Assembly: GCF_900099735.1 (NCBI RefSeq)
Contig: NZ_FNDT01000005.1
Span: forward strand, 167,227 to 231,226
DNA: 64,000 nucleotides
Reading direction: 5' to 3'
From: Arthrobacter subterraneus
GTDB taxonomy: Bacteria; Actinomycetota; Actinomycetes; Actinomycetales; Micrococcaceae
In this document: one piece after another, positions 35,842 through 46,135 of the stretch
Layout: each line of letters starts with the position of its first letter
How positions within the stretch are numbered: the first letter of the stretch is position 1
The notes under the pieces: model-generated
Told to the model about the DNA's origin: nothing
The model's input: only the letters and a program-made list of their open reading frames with translations
Databases searched by the model: none
Position numbers and translations under genes: made by a program

Positions 35842-38229
35842 GTGTCCGCCATCCGCGCCCTCGCCGAGGATCTGGCTTCACGCAGTGACGCCGAGCTGCG
35901 GAAGCTCATGGCTGCACGCCCGGATGTTGTTCTCCCGCCGGTGCCGGATTTCGCCGCTCTCGCAGCCCGGGCCTCGACCCGCGTCAGCGTGCAGCGGGCC
36001 CTCGAAGGACTGAATGCCCCGCAGTTGATGGTTCTTGAGGCGGTGGCGCTGACCACCGACCTCGACGGTCCGGCCGGAAGCACATCGACAACCCTCAAGA
36101 GGGCAATCGCTTCAATGACCGCCAAGGCGCTGGAGCCATACCTGAGCCAGCTTCACGGGCTGGCTCTCCTGCGAACCGGACCTGTGGTCAAGAGCCGGCC
36201 TTCCTTCTTCCCGCTCGAGACCCTTCATGATGCGCTGGGCCCCTACCCTGCCGGCCTGGGACGCCCGATGGCCGCGCTGGCCCGGCAATACCCAGGGTAC
36301 GTAGAGCGGATCCGGTCCGGACTTGAGCTGCTCCAGGCCGCCGGTGTGCCTGGTCCGACGGATAACTCCGGCACGGACTCCGATGCCGAGGCGCTGGCGG
36401 CCGTACTGGAATCATCCTGGCCCCGCATTCTGGAAACCGCTCCCGAGAGGACCTGGGATCTTGTGCGGAAGCTCTCCGTTTCTCCGGTCGGCTCGGCGAA
36501 ATCCGGGCCTCCGGGCACGTCGGCGCCGCTCGACTGGCTTCTCGACCGCGGGCTGCTCATCCGGCTCGACGCCAACCATGTTGAGCTCCCCCGGGAAGTG
36601 GGCATCGCAGCACGCGGAGGCCTGATCATCCCGTCATTACCCGTATCGCCCCCCGTGCCGCAGCTCACCTCCGTGCGCATCAGCCTTCGGGACAACGCGG
36701 CCTTCGGCGCAATCGCGGAGACGTTGCGGATCCTCACCGAGCTTTTGGGCAGCGTGCAGGCATCCCCTGTGGCAACACTGCGCACCGGCGGGGTCGGCGT
36801 GAGGGAGATACGCCGGCTTGCTGAGGCGCTGCGGATCGACCGGGCCCAGGTGGGCTGGCTGCTGGAGCTGGCAGCGCTGGCCCGGCTCATTGTGCTGGAC
36901 CCCGACAGTTCACGCTGGATGGCCGCCGCCGACGGCTCCTGGCATCTGGCCGAACGGGACGAACAGTGGTCACGTCTGGTACGCACCTGGCTGGACTCCG
37001 AGAGGGCTCCCTCTCTCGTCGGAGGCCAGCTGTCCACGGGCGGCGCGGTGAACGCTCTGTCCTCGGAGGCGACGCGCACGGACGCGCCTGCTGTCCGTCG
37101 TCGTATCCTGTCTGCCGCAACAGCGCTTTCAGCGGAAGCGACGCACGACGACGGCCGGGCCTGTGTCCTTGACGCGCCCTCCCTGATTGAGCGGCTCACG
37201 TGGCATCAGCCACGGCTGCGCCGGCGCTTCACCCGGCTGGTACCGGGCATGATCGACGAGATGGGGCACCTCGGCCTCCTGGGCTCCGGCGCCCTGACGG
37301 AGCTGGGCGCGGCCATCGCCGGGGACCGGTTCGACGACGCCGAAGCACTCCTCCGCGACGCGCTCCCGGAACCGCTGACCCACTTCATGCTGCAGGCGGA
37401 CCTCACCGCCGTGGCTCCGGGCTACCTGGAACCGCACGTGGCCCGGGAACTTTCGCTCCTAGCCTCCGCTGAGGGTCAGGGGCCTGCGACCGTATACCGG
37501 TTCTCTGCACAGTCCGTTCGCGGGGCGCTTGACGAAGGGCAGGACGCGGCGGGGATCCTGTCCTTCCTTGAGCGCCACTCCGCCACGGAGGTTCCACAAC
37601 CCCTGCGCTACCTCGTGGAGGACACAGCATCCCGGTACGGTTCTCTGCGCGTCGGTCCCGCCTTCAGCTACGTGCGCAGCGACGACGACGACGCGCTGAC
37701 TGCCCTTCTGGCCGACCCCGGAGCCGCTGCACTGGGACTGGTCCGTCTCGCTCCAACCGTGGTGGCGGCGCAGGCCACGCCGTCGGAACTCGCGGCGGCA
37801 CTGCGTGAACTGGGTTACTCTCCGGCGCTGGAAGGAGGAGCCGCTCCACGGCAGGGCGCCCGCGCAGGAACGGGCTCCGCGCCGTCGTCGTCCGCTGTCC
37901 GGACCAATCCGTGGGTGCTCACGGAGGATGACGTGGAAGCGCAAATGGGGGTGCTGCGCGGCAGCGCCCGTCCGGGCCCGGGAGCCGGAGCCGAGAGCGA
38001 GGCGATGATCGGTCTCGAGACGCTGCGGACGGCCATCCGGACCAAGCGGGCCGTCCGGATGGGCTTCGCTGACAGCGCCGGGAATTCCACCCGGCAGGTC
38101 TTCGTTCCACTGTCGGTTCATGCCGGCCGGGTGCGCGTCTTCGACCCGGAGAAGGAAACCGAGCGCGTGATCTCCGTGCATCGGATTATGGATGTCGAAA
38201 CTGTGGAAGGTGCTTCAACCGATGCCTAA
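35842..38229 (+). CDS. Helicase-associated domain protein, partner of XPB
   Basis: A 795-residue protein of the actinobacterial family that precedes the bacterial XPB gene. It has no Walker motifs. The N-terminal part (1-330) is helical with winged-helix-like segments (LNAPQLMVLEAVAL; VGVREIRRLAEALRIDRAQVGWLLELA), the centre carries the helicase C-terminal-associated XPB/Ssl2-like domain (about 460-640) and the end a WYL-like region (IRTKRAVRMGFADSAG...QVFVPLSVHAGRVRVFDPEKE). A WYL-like end suggests ligand or nucleic-acid sensing. GTG at 35842 is the likely start. It overlaps the XPB gene by 8 bases, so a shared complex is likely. Confidence 0.85.
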   Translation: MSAIRALAEDLASRSDAELRKLMAARPDVVLPPVPDFAALAARASTRVSVQRALEGLNAPQLMVLEAVALTTDLDGPAGSTSTTLKRAIASMTAKALEPYLSQLHGLALLRTGPVVKSRPSFFPLETLHDALGPYPAGLGRPMAALARQYPGYVERIRSGLELLQAAGVPGPTDNSGTDSDAEALAAVLESSWPRILETAPERTWDLVRKLSVSPVGSAKSGPPGTSAPLDWLLDRGLLIRLDANHVELPREVGIAARGGLIIPSLPVSPPVPQLTSVRISLRDNAAFGAIAETLRILTELLGSVQASPVATLRTGGVGVREIRRLAEALRIDRAQVGWLLELAALARLIVLDPDSSRWMAAADGSWHLAERDEQWSRLVRTWLDSERAPSLVGGQLSTGGAVNALSSEATRTDAPAVRRRILSAATALSAEATHDDGRACVLDAPSLIERLTWHQPRLRRRFTRLVPGMIDEMGHLGLLGSGALTELGAAIAGDRFDDAEALLRDALPEPLTHFMLQADLTAVAPGYLEPHVARELSLLASAEGQGPATVYRFSAQSVRGALDEGQDAAGILSFLERHSATEVPQPLRYLVEDTASRYGSLRVGPAFSYVRSDDDDALTALLADPGAAALGLVRLAPTVVAAQATPSELAAALRELGYSPALEGGAAPRQGARAGTGSAPSSSAVRTNPWVLTEDDVEAQMGVLRGSARPGPGAGAESEAMIGLETLRTAIRTKRAVRMGFADSAGNSTRQVFVPLSVHAGRVRVFDPEKETERVISVHRIMDVETVEGASTDA

Positions 38230-39865
38230 CGGGCCGCTGATTGTCCAGAGCGACAAGACCATCCTGCTGGAGGTCGATCATGAGCAGGCCACCGAGGCCC
38301 GGCATGCCATCGCCGCCTTCGCTGAGCTGGAGCGCGCGCCCGAGCACGTGCACAGCTACCGTCTCACCCCGCTGGGCCTGTGGAACGCGCGGGCGGCCGG
38401 ACTGGACGCCGAGCAGGTGCTGGATACCCTGCTGAAGTACTCGCGCTTCCCCGTTCCGCACGCCCTCCTGGTTGATATCGAGGAGACCATGTCGCGTTAC
38501 GGCCGGCTGCGGCTGGAGAAGGACGCCCAGCATGGACTGGTGCTGCGCACCACCGACTACCCGGTACTCGAGGAAGTGCTGCACGCCAAGAAGATCGAGC
38601 CGCTCCTCGGTCCCCGGATCGACGGCGAGACCGTGGTGGTCCATTCGTCGCAGCGCGGGCAGCTGAAGCAGCTGCTGCTGAAGCTCGGGTGGCCGGCTGA
38701 GGACCTGGCGGGTTATGTGGACGGGACGCCGCACCCCATCATGCTCAATGAGGACGGCTGGACGCTGCGCCCCTATCAGAAGCTGGCAACGGAGAACTTC
38801 TGGGCGGGCGGTTCCGGGGTTGTGGTGCTTCCCTGCGGCGCGGGCAAGACGCTCGTGGGCGCCGCGGCAATGGCCACCAGCTCCACCACCACCCTCATTC
38901 TCGTGACCAACACGGTGTCCGCCCGGCAGTGGAAGGATGAACTGCTCAAGCGCACTTCCCTGACGGAGGAGGAGATCGGTGAGTACTCCGGGTCGGTCAA
39001 GGAGGTCCGGCCGGTCACCATCGCCACCTACCAGGTGCTGACGCTGCGCCGCGGCGGGCTCTACCCCCACCTCGAGCTGCTCGACGCGAACGACTGGGGC
39101 CTCATCGTGTATGACGAGGTGCACCTGCTGCCCGCGCCGATCTTCCGCATGACCGCCGACCTGCAGGCCCGGCGGCGGCTCGGCCTCACTGCCACCCTGG
39201 TGCGCGAGGACGGCCGCGAGGGCGAGGTCTTCTCCCTGATCGGCCCCAAGCGCTACGACGCACCGTGGAAGGACATCGAGGCGCAGGGCTACATAGCCCC
39301 CGCAGACTGCGTGGAAGTGCGCGTGGATCTACCCCGGGATGAGCGGGTGGCGTACGCCATGGCCGACGACGGCGACAAGTACCGTCTCTGCGCAACCTCG
39401 GAGACAAAGACGTCGGTGGTGGAGAAGCTTGTGGCCGCCCACAAGGGCGAGCAGCTGCTGGTGATCGGGCAGTACATCGACCAGCTCGATGAGCTCGGTG
39501 CGCGGCTCGATGCCCCCATCATCAAGGGCGAGACCTCCGTGAAGGAGCGCCAGCGCCTGTTCAACGCCTTCCGTGCGGGCGAGCTGAACACGCTCGTCGT
39601 GTCGAAGGTGGCGAACTTCTCGATCGACCTGCCGGAAGCGTCGGTTGCCATCCAGGTTTCGGGCTCCTTCGGGTCACGCCAGGAAGAGGCCCAGCGGCTG
39701 GGGCGGCTGCTCCGTCCCAAAAGTGACGGCCGGGCAGCACGCTTCTATACCGTCGTCGCACGCGACACGCTGGACCAGGACTTCGCCGCCAAGCGGCAGC
39801 GGTTCCTGGCGGAGCAGGGCTACGCCTACACCATCCTGGACGCCGCGGACATACCCACGCCCTGA
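38222..39865 (+). CDS. DNA repair helicase XPB (bacterial type)
   Basis: A 547-residue superfamily 2 helicase related to eukaryotic XPB/Ssl2. The N-terminal damage-recognition-like domain (1-170; GPLIVQSDKTILLEVDHE), Walker A LPCGAGKTLVGAA (about 205-217), DEVH box YDEVHLLPAPIF, the RED-type segment ATLVREDGREGEVF and motif VI EEAQRLGRLLRPK are all present. It should unwind or translocate on DNA in repair or transcription-linked processes. Starts: ATG 38222 (GGAAGG at 38205-38210) or ATG 38192 in the same frame; the shorter was chosen since MPNGPLIVQ matches the family start. Confidence 0.93.
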   Translation: MPNGPLIVQSDKTILLEVDHEQATEARHAIAAFAELERAPEHVHSYRLTPLGLWNARAAGLDAEQVLDTLLKYSRFPVPHALLVDIEETMSRYGRLRLEKDAQHGLVLRTTDYPVLEEVLHAKKIEPLLGPRIDGETVVVHSSQRGQLKQLLLKLGWPAEDLAGYVDGTPHPIMLNEDGWTLRPYQKLATENFWAGGSGVVVLPCGAGKTLVGAAAMATSSTTTLILVTNTVSARQWKDELLKRTSLTEEEIGEYSGSVKEVRPVTIATYQVLTLRRGGLYPHLELLDANDWGLIVYDEVHLLPAPIFRMTADLQARRRLGLTATLVREDGREGEVFSLIGPKRYDAPWKDIEAQGYIAPADCVEVRVDLPRDERVAYAMADDGDKYRLCATSETKTSVVEKLVAAHKGEQLLVIGQYIDQLDELGARLDAPIIKGETSVKERQRLFNAFRAGELNTLVVSKVANFSIDLPEASVAIQVSGSFGSRQEEAQRLGRLLRPKSDGRAARFYTVVARDTLDQDFAAKRQRFLAEQGYAYTILDAADIPTP

Positions 39866-39937
39866 ACCGGGGCGCGGTTGCAAGGCTCACCGCAAACGTC
39901 CAGAAAACTCCCAGCTATCGGGAGCAGACTGGGAGTC

Positions 39938-40648
39938 GTGAATAAATCAGGACCTGAAGCCAAACTGCTTGTAGTCGACGACGAGCCGAATATCCGGGAA
40001 CTGCTCTCCACCTCACTGCGTTTCGCCGGATTCGAGGTCGTGGCCGCCGCCAACGGACGCGAGGCCCTTGCCGCCGCAGAAGCGCACAACCCTGACCTCG
40101 CGGTCCTTGACGTGATGCTTCCGGACATGGACGGCTTCACCGTCACCCGCCGGCTCCGCGCCGCGGGCCGCCATTTCCCTGTGGTCTTCCTGACCGCCCG
40201 CGACGACACCGATGACAAGGTCACCGGCCTCACGGTGGGAGGCGACGACTACGTCACCAAGCCCTTCAGCCTCGACGAGGTGGTGGCCCGCATCCGGGCG
40301 GTGCTGCGCCGCACGCAACCGCACGACGACGACGGCGCCGTGATCCGCGTCGATGACCTGGAACTGGACGACGACGCCCATGAGGTACGCCGCGGCGGCG
40401 AAGTCATTGATCTCTCCCCCACCGAGTTCAAGCTGCTGCGCTACCTGATGATGAACCCCAACCGTGTGCTGTCGAAGGCGCAGATCCTTGACCATGTGTG
40501 GGAATACGACTTCAACGGAGACGCCTCGATCGTGGAGTCCTACATCTCCTACCTGCGGCGGAAGATCGACCGGAACCCTGACGCCCCGGCGCTGATCCAG
40601 ACCAAGCGCGGCGTCGGCTACCTGCTGCGCACCGCCGACAAGCGGTAG
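39938..40648 (+). CDS. OmpR/PhoP-family response regulator
   Basis: A 236-residue two-component regulator. Receiver domain 1-120 with acid pocket Asp14/Asp15, phosphoacceptor Asp58 (AVLDVMLPD) and Lys108 (YVTKPFS); DNA-binding winged helix about 135-232 (LSPTEFKLLRYLMMN, VESYISYLRRKID, TKRGVGYLLR). The receiver and the GGDDYVTKPFSLDEVVARIR stretch are very like mycobacterial PhoP and TrcR. GTG at 39938 with GGGAG just upstream is the likely start. The kinase gene follows by 19 bases, forming one operon. Confidence 0.93.
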   Translation: MNKSGPEAKLLVVDDEPNIRELLSTSLRFAGFEVVAAANGREALAAAEAHNPDLAVLDVMLPDMDGFTVTRRLRAAGRHFPVVFLTARDDTDDKVTGLTVGGDDYVTKPFSLDEVVARIRAVLRRTQPHDDDGAVIRVDDLELDDDAHEVRRGGEVIDLSPTEFKLLRYLMMNPNRVLSKAQILDHVWEYDFNGDASIVESYISYLRRKIDRNPDAPALIQTKRGVGYLLRTADKR

Positions 40649-40667
40649 CACCATCTCCGTACCCGCT

Positions 40668-42113
40668 GTGATCCGACGCTGGAAATCCGCATCGCTGCGC
40701 ACGCAACTGATCGCCATCATGACCCTGCTCATGGTGTTCACGGTCGCCATCACGGGCATCGTGACCATCTCCCTGCTCCGGAGCAGCCTCGTTGTGCAGA
40801 TGGATCAGGACATCGAGGCGAATGCGCAGTCGGTCACCAACAGCATCGGCACCATGGGCAGCGATACCAGCCAGAACCTGTTCCGGTTCTACGGCGTCTG
40901 GCTGGACGGCAACGGGTCCGCCATCCGCTCGACCCATTCCGCCACCGCGGCCGAAATCCCCGAGATCCCGGCCCTGGACCGGGACGACGTTGAAGACCTG
41001 GACCAGGAAGGCTTCACGGTTCCAGGCAGCAGGGGTGAGAGTGAGTGGCGGGTCATCGTTTTCCCGCTGCAGGCGGATGACACCTCCGTGGCCGTTGCCA
41101 CCCGGATGTCCACCGTCAATGACACCGTGTCCGAGGCCGGGCGCATCATCTTCACTGTCGGTCTCTTTTCGATTGCTGCCGCGTCCATCGTGGCCTACCT
41201 GGCCGTCACCCGGCAGTTCCGCCCGCTGGGCAGGGTGGAACGGACCGCCGCAGCCATCGCCGCCGGAGACCTCTCGCGCCGCGTCGAGGTGGAGCGCCCC
41301 GCGACGGAGGTCGGCAGGCTTTCCCGGTCCCTCAACGCGATGCTCGCGCACATCGAATCCGCGTTCGCCGCCCGGACGGAATCCGAACGCAAAATGCGGC
41401 GTTTTGTCGCGGATGCCTCCCATGAACTGCGCACACCGCTGGTCACCATCCGCGGCTTCTCCGAGCTGTACCGTCACGGCGCTCTCCAGAACGACGACGA
41501 CGTCCGTGCCGCCATGGGACGCATCGAGAGTGAAGCGAAACGCATGGGACAGCTGGTCGAGGATCTGCTCACCCTCGCCCGCATCGATGAGCAGCGGCCG
41601 CTGGAGTCCCAGCCTCTTGACCTCCTGGTGTTGGGAAACGACGCCGCTATGGACGCCCGGGCCATCGCACCCGAGCGGACCATCCGGGTGATCGGCCTCG
41701 ACGGTGGCCCCGCGCGGCATGCCCCGGTGGTCGGTGATGAGGCCCGGTTGCGTCAGGTGGTGGCGAATCTGATGACCAATGCCCTGCGGTATACGCCGGA
41801 AGGCTCCCCGATCGAGGTCGCGGTGGGAGTCGCTCCCGTCATCCACGGCAGGAGCGACTCAGTCATTGAGGTGCGTGACCACGGTCCGGGCATCTCCGAG
41901 GACGACGCCGCGCGGGTTTTTGAGCGCTTCTACCGGGCTGATTCCTCGCGTTACCGTGAGACCGGCGGCACCGGGCTCGGCCTGGCCATCGTGGCCGCCC
42001 TCGTGGCGCAGCATGACGGCAGCGTACGGCTGGAGGAAACCCCCGGAGGCGGCGCCACGCTGTCCATCAGGCTGCCCCACGACGACGGCGGCGCAGCGCC
42101 GGCCGGAGACTGA
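40668..42113 (+). CDS. Sensor histidine kinase, partner of the upstream regulator
   Basis: A 481-residue membrane kinase: TM1 about 13-37, extracytoplasmic sensor about 38-155, TM2 about 158-180, HAMP about 180-235 (PLGRVERTAAAIAAGDLSRRV), dimerisation domain with phospho-His in DASHELRTPLVTIRGF, and HATPase domain with NLMTNALRYTP (N box), DHGPGI (G1) and GTGLGLAIVAALV (G2). It should phosphorylate the PhoP-like regulator encoded 19 bases upstream. The stimulus is unknown. The start is GTG at 40668; no better alternative is visible. Confidence 0.92.
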   Translation: MIRRWKSASLRTQLIAIMTLLMVFTVAITGIVTISLLRSSLVVQMDQDIEANAQSVTNSIGTMGSDTSQNLFRFYGVWLDGNGSAIRSTHSATAAEIPEIPALDRDDVEDLDQEGFTVPGSRGESEWRVIVFPLQADDTSVAVATRMSTVNDTVSEAGRIIFTVGLFSIAAASIVAYLAVTRQFRPLGRVERTAAAIAAGDLSRRVEVERPATEVGRLSRSLNAMLAHIESAFAARTESERKMRRFVADASHELRTPLVTIRGFSELYRHGALQNDDDVRAAMGRIESEAKRMGQLVEDLLTLARIDEQRPLESQPLDLLVLGNDAAMDARAIAPERTIRVIGLDGGPARHAPVVGDEARLRQVVANLMTNALRYTPEGSPIEVAVGVAPVIHGRSDSVIEVRDHGPGISEDDAARVFERFYRADSSRYRETGGTGLGLAIVAALVAQHDGSVRLEETPGGGATLSIRLPHDDGGAAPAGD

Positions 42114-42274
42114 CCGGCTGGGCCGGCTCCCTCACGCCACCGACCATCCCTCCACAGCAGACATGTTGCGGGCAGGTTTTCCACATGGCGTTCGAGCGGC
42201 TCACCCGGCTCCTGAGCACCTCCTAGCGTAAGAGTCGCGCGGCACCGCCGGCAGGAGAATTTCAGGAGGAAAGA

Positions 42275-42565
42275 ATGACCTACTTCAACGTCAACACTGA
42301 CACTTTGGCCGCAAAGAGCGCCGACGTGCAGAACACCATCGCGCGGCTGCAGGCGGAGGTGAACGCCATGCAGTCCGGGCTGAGGTCGCTGGAGTCCGAG
42401 TGGCAGGGCCAGGCGTCGCAGAACTTCCAGCAGCTGGTGACGGACTGGCGTGCCACACAGGCGCGGGTGGAGGAGTCGCTGGCCGGCATCAACCAGGCCC
42501 TCGGCGTCGCCACGGAACAGTACGCACAGGCCGAACTGAGCAACGCCCGGATGTTCCTGCACTAG
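42275..42565 (+). CDS. WXG100-family (EsxA/EsxB-like) protein
   Basis: A 96-residue two-helix protein with the central turn SEWQGQASQNFQQL (W-x-G motif near residue 42-44) and C-terminal helix LAGINQALGVATEQYAQAE, the hallmarks of WXG100 T7SS substrates. AGGAGGAAAG directly before the ATG at 42275 predicts strong translation. No partner esx gene or EccC/EccD secretion machinery is adjacent, so it is a solitary substrate; the machinery would lie elsewhere in the genome. It may be relevant to the WXG100-lipase cassette at 14654-17339. Confidence 0.9.
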   Translation: MTYFNVNTDTLAAKSADVQNTIARLQAEVNAMQSGLRSLESEWQGQASQNFQQLVTDWRATQARVEESLAGINQALGVATEQYAQAELSNARMFLH

Positions 42566-42584
42566 CCCTACAACACCGCCCAAC

Positions 42585-42653
42585 CCGGAACTTTCGTGCA
42601 CCTATGGCGGCCTCCGCGCCCGGGATCCCGCCATAGGTGCACGAATCTTCCGG
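42585..42653. repeat. Long near-perfect inverted repeat (REP-like) between WXG100 gene and groEL
   Basis: A 26-base left arm (42585-42610, CCGGAACTTTCGTGCACC then TATGGCGG) is matched by the reverse complement of the right arm (42628-42653) at 24 of 26 positions, with a 17-base loop. It could fold into a very stable hairpin. It has no U tract and is followed 8 bases later by a separate terminator, so a REP-type repeat or recombination/transcription barrier is more likely than a simple terminator. No second copy was seen in this window. Confidence 0.65.
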
Positions 42654-42660
42654 CTTTCAC

Positions 42661-42702
42661 AACATAGAAGGCCGGCCCCCGAGGGGACCGGCCTTCTGTG
42701 TT
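42661..42702. terminator. Bidirectional terminator downstream of groEL
   Basis: AACATAGAAGGCCGGCCCCC (42661-42680) pairs with the segment 42683-42702, a 20-bp stem with only two imperfect pairs and a 2-base gap, 23 bases after the groEL stop on the minus strand. Confidence 0.75.
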
Positions 42703-42725
42703 GTCGAGCAGGTAGGGCTGGGAGC

Positions 42726-44399
<1,674 letters not shown>

Positions 44400-44508
44400 C
44401 TACCCGCCTGTGATGCCCGCGACGGACGGACGGATCCGGGAGGATCTCTGTACCTCCCGGACCAGCCCTCACCACAGAGGTTGCCTGGTTCACTCTCGGG
44501 GTGCCGTC

Positions 44509-44535
44509 TTAGCAGTCGTCACACCTGAGTGCTAA
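44509..44535. promoter_or_regulatory. CIRCE operator 1 (HrcA site) of groEL
   Basis: TTAGCAGTC - N9 - GAGTGCTAA matches the CIRCE consensus TTAGCACTC-N9-GAGTGCTAA with one mismatch. It lies about 150 bases before the groEL start on the minus strand. Confidence 0.8.
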
Positions 44536-44543
44536 GTCAATAA

Positions 44544-44570
44544 TTAGCACTCAGACACTGCGAGTGCAAG
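44544..44570. promoter_or_regulatory. CIRCE operator 2 (HrcA site) of groEL
   Basis: TTAGCACTC - N9 - GAGTGCAAG matches CIRCE with two mismatches in the right half. It begins 8 bases after operator 1, so the two may bind HrcA dimers side by side. Confidence 0.72.
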
Positions 44571-44597
44571 CTGTTCACCTGAGGGGAAACAACGACG

Positions 44598-44631
44598 ACG
44601 GCGCGCCACCCCTTCCGGGGAGACGCGCCGT
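44598..44631 (-). terminator. Terminator of the small cold-shock gene
   Basis: ACGGCGCG (44598-44605) pairs with CGCGCCGT (44624-44631), with an inner CCCC/GGGG helix. On the minus strand it is followed by CGTCGTTGTTT, a mildly U-rich tail, 27 bases after the stop. Confidence 0.6.
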
Positions 44632-44657
44632 TGTTCTTCGGCAAACCGTGGGCGGGG

Positions 44658-44864
44658 TCAGGACGCGAGGCGCACAGCCTCCGCCTGCGGCCCCTTCTGG
44701 CCTTCCCCGATCTCGAATTCGACCCGCTGGCCCTCATCGAGTGCGCGATAGCCCTCCATCTCGATCGCAGACCAGTGCACAAAGACATCTGCCCCGCCCT
44801 CATCGACAGTGATGAAGCCGTAACCCTTTTCAGCGTTGAACCATTTCACGGTTCCCTGCGCCAT
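44658..44864 (-). CDS. Cold-shock protein, CspA family
   Basis: A 68-residue single cold-shock domain, [20 protein letters not shown] with RNP1 KGYGFITV and RNP2 VFVHWSAI. It should be a nucleic-acid chaperone. One difference from the usual sequence is VHWSAIE instead of VHYSEI/VHFSAI. It lies alone on the minus strand between the LytR_C gene and groEL, with its own terminator. Compared with the 127-residue cold-shock protein at 34913 it lacks a C-terminal extension. Confidence 0.94.
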   Translation of the reverse strand: MAQGTVKWFNAEKGYGFITVDEGGADVFVHWSAIEMEGYRALDEGQRVEFEIGEGQKGPQAEAVRLAS

Positions 44865-44990
44865 GTTGTTCTCCCACTATGTAGATCCCCCGCGTGGCTG
44901 GTGATGGCGGGGCTGAAATACATCTAATCCCACATCGCGGGGACAGTGACGGGGAACACAGGGAATGTTATTGATCCTTAACCGGCGTGC

Positions 44991-45665
44991 TTATTGAAAG
45001 CCGGGGCCTACCACAACAGTGATGCCTCCCAATCCGGCTTCGCCCTGCACCGCTCCGATTCCCAGAGCTCCGGCAAGCGCTTCGGCGGTAGACCGCTGTT
45101 CTTCACCGTTATAGAGGACGATCGAACCCTGCAGCGGCTGACCGGACCAGTTGCCGATCTGGGTAACATTCCAGCCTTCGGACTGAAGGCGACCGGCCGC
45201 TGTGCTGGCCAGCCCACTGACGCTTGTCGCATTCAATACGGCAACCGGCTGCGTCCGGTCCGCGGCGGCGGCAGGCTCGGTAGTGTCCGTCACCGGTTCC
45301 TCGGCAGGTGTTGTTTCCTCGCTGGGGGTTGGCTCTGGGCCGGGTGAAGCGGGAGGTGCGGACGCCGTGGGATTGGCCGTGGGATCGGATTCCTCGCTGG
45401 GCGTGGCGCTCGCTGCGTCGTCGGCGGTGATCGAGGGCATCGGCGCCGAACTGCTGGTCTCGGGTGTGACACTGGAGGCCTGGCCGAGTCCCAGCCGGGG
45501 AAACAGGAAGTACGCAACCAGGCCGACCGCGAGCACAAGCATGCCCGCGATGACTTTCAGCACCAGGCCGCTTGAACGCGGAGGCACGAGCCGTTCGCGG
45601 TGCACTCCCTGCCTCGCGGCGGATTCCGGCACCTGGTCGAATTCGTCGCGGGGGTATTGGGTCAT
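44991..45665 (-). CDS. LytR C-terminal domain protein (membrane-anchored)
   Basis: A 224-residue protein with a cytoplasmic N-terminus (1-33), one membrane helix (about 34-58; VLKVIAGMLVLAVGLVAYF), a Ser/Thr/Pro/Glu-rich spacer (about 65-137) and an extracytoplasmic LytR_C domain (about 139-224; VAVLNATSVSGLASTAAGRLQ, then GWNVTQIGNW). The catalytic LCP phosphotransferase domain of true LytR-CpsA-Psr proteins is absent, so it is an accessory protein of unknown role at the cell wall. The DUF3263 gene lies 36 bases upstream on the same strand, a common actinobacterial pairing. Confidence 0.88.
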   Translation of the reverse strand: MTQYPRDEFDQVPESAARQGVHRERLVPPRSSGLVLKVIAGMLVLAVGLVAYFLFPRLGLGQASSVTPETSSSAPMPSITADDAASATPSEESDPTANPTASAPPASPGPEPTPSEETTPAEEPVTDTTEPAAAADRTQPVAVLNATSVSGLASTAAGRLQSEGWNVTQIGNWSGQPLQGSIVLYNGEEQRSTAEALAGALGIGAVQGEAGLGGITVVVGPGFQ

Positions 45666-45701
45666 CTGCCGGGGAGTCCTTGGGTTGGGGTTGCGGAAAA
45701 A

Positions 45702-46007
45702 CTAGACGTCGACGCCGAGTCGGCGCGCGGAACGGGCGCGCTGGCGGGTCGTACGTAGTCTACGCAATCTCTTCACGAGCATCGGATCGTGGGCGAGGGC
45801 CGCTTCGGTATCGATCAGCGCGTTGAGGATCTGGTAGTAGTGCGTCGCGGAGAGATCGAACATCTCACGGATGGCCTGCTCCTTGGCGCCCGAATACTTC
45901 CACCACTGGCGCTCCAGTTCGAGCATGCGCTGTTCGCGCTCCCCCAAAGCCGGCTCCCGCGTCTGTGCGGCACCATTCTGATCTGCCTGCGCTGCCGAGC
46001 CCTGCAT
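45702..46007 (-). CDS. DUF3263 domain protein
   Basis: A 101-residue actinobacterial protein with the DUF3263 core: [45 protein letters not shown], then a basic Arg-rich tail ([19 protein letters not shown]). The helical pattern and the sequence resemble a helix-turn-helix-like DNA-binding fold, but function is not established. ATG at 46007 was chosen; upstream in-frame residues are rich in Arg/Cys and not family-like. It is followed by the LytR_C gene and is divergent from ung. Confidence 0.85.
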   Translation of the reverse strand: MQGSAAQADQNGAAQTREPALGEREQRMLELERQWWKYSGAKEQAIREMFDLSATHYYQILNALIDTEAALAHDPMLVKRLRRLRTTRQRARSARRLGVDV

Positions 46008-46135
46008 ACCCACGACACACCGTCCAATCCACCGTTTCCGCGGTATCAACTTCGTCCATGGTAGTGGCGAATCACATGCTTGTCATTTACCCGCCACCTA
46101 ACCCTCTGCCCGTGCCGGCACGCAAGAATAGAGAC

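Noticed and set aside
44527..44552. Single palindrome GAGTGCTAA...TTAGCACTC as one CIRCE element
   Set aside because: The half-sites are in the wrong order for CIRCE; each belongs to one of two neighbouring correctly oriented CIRCE elements.
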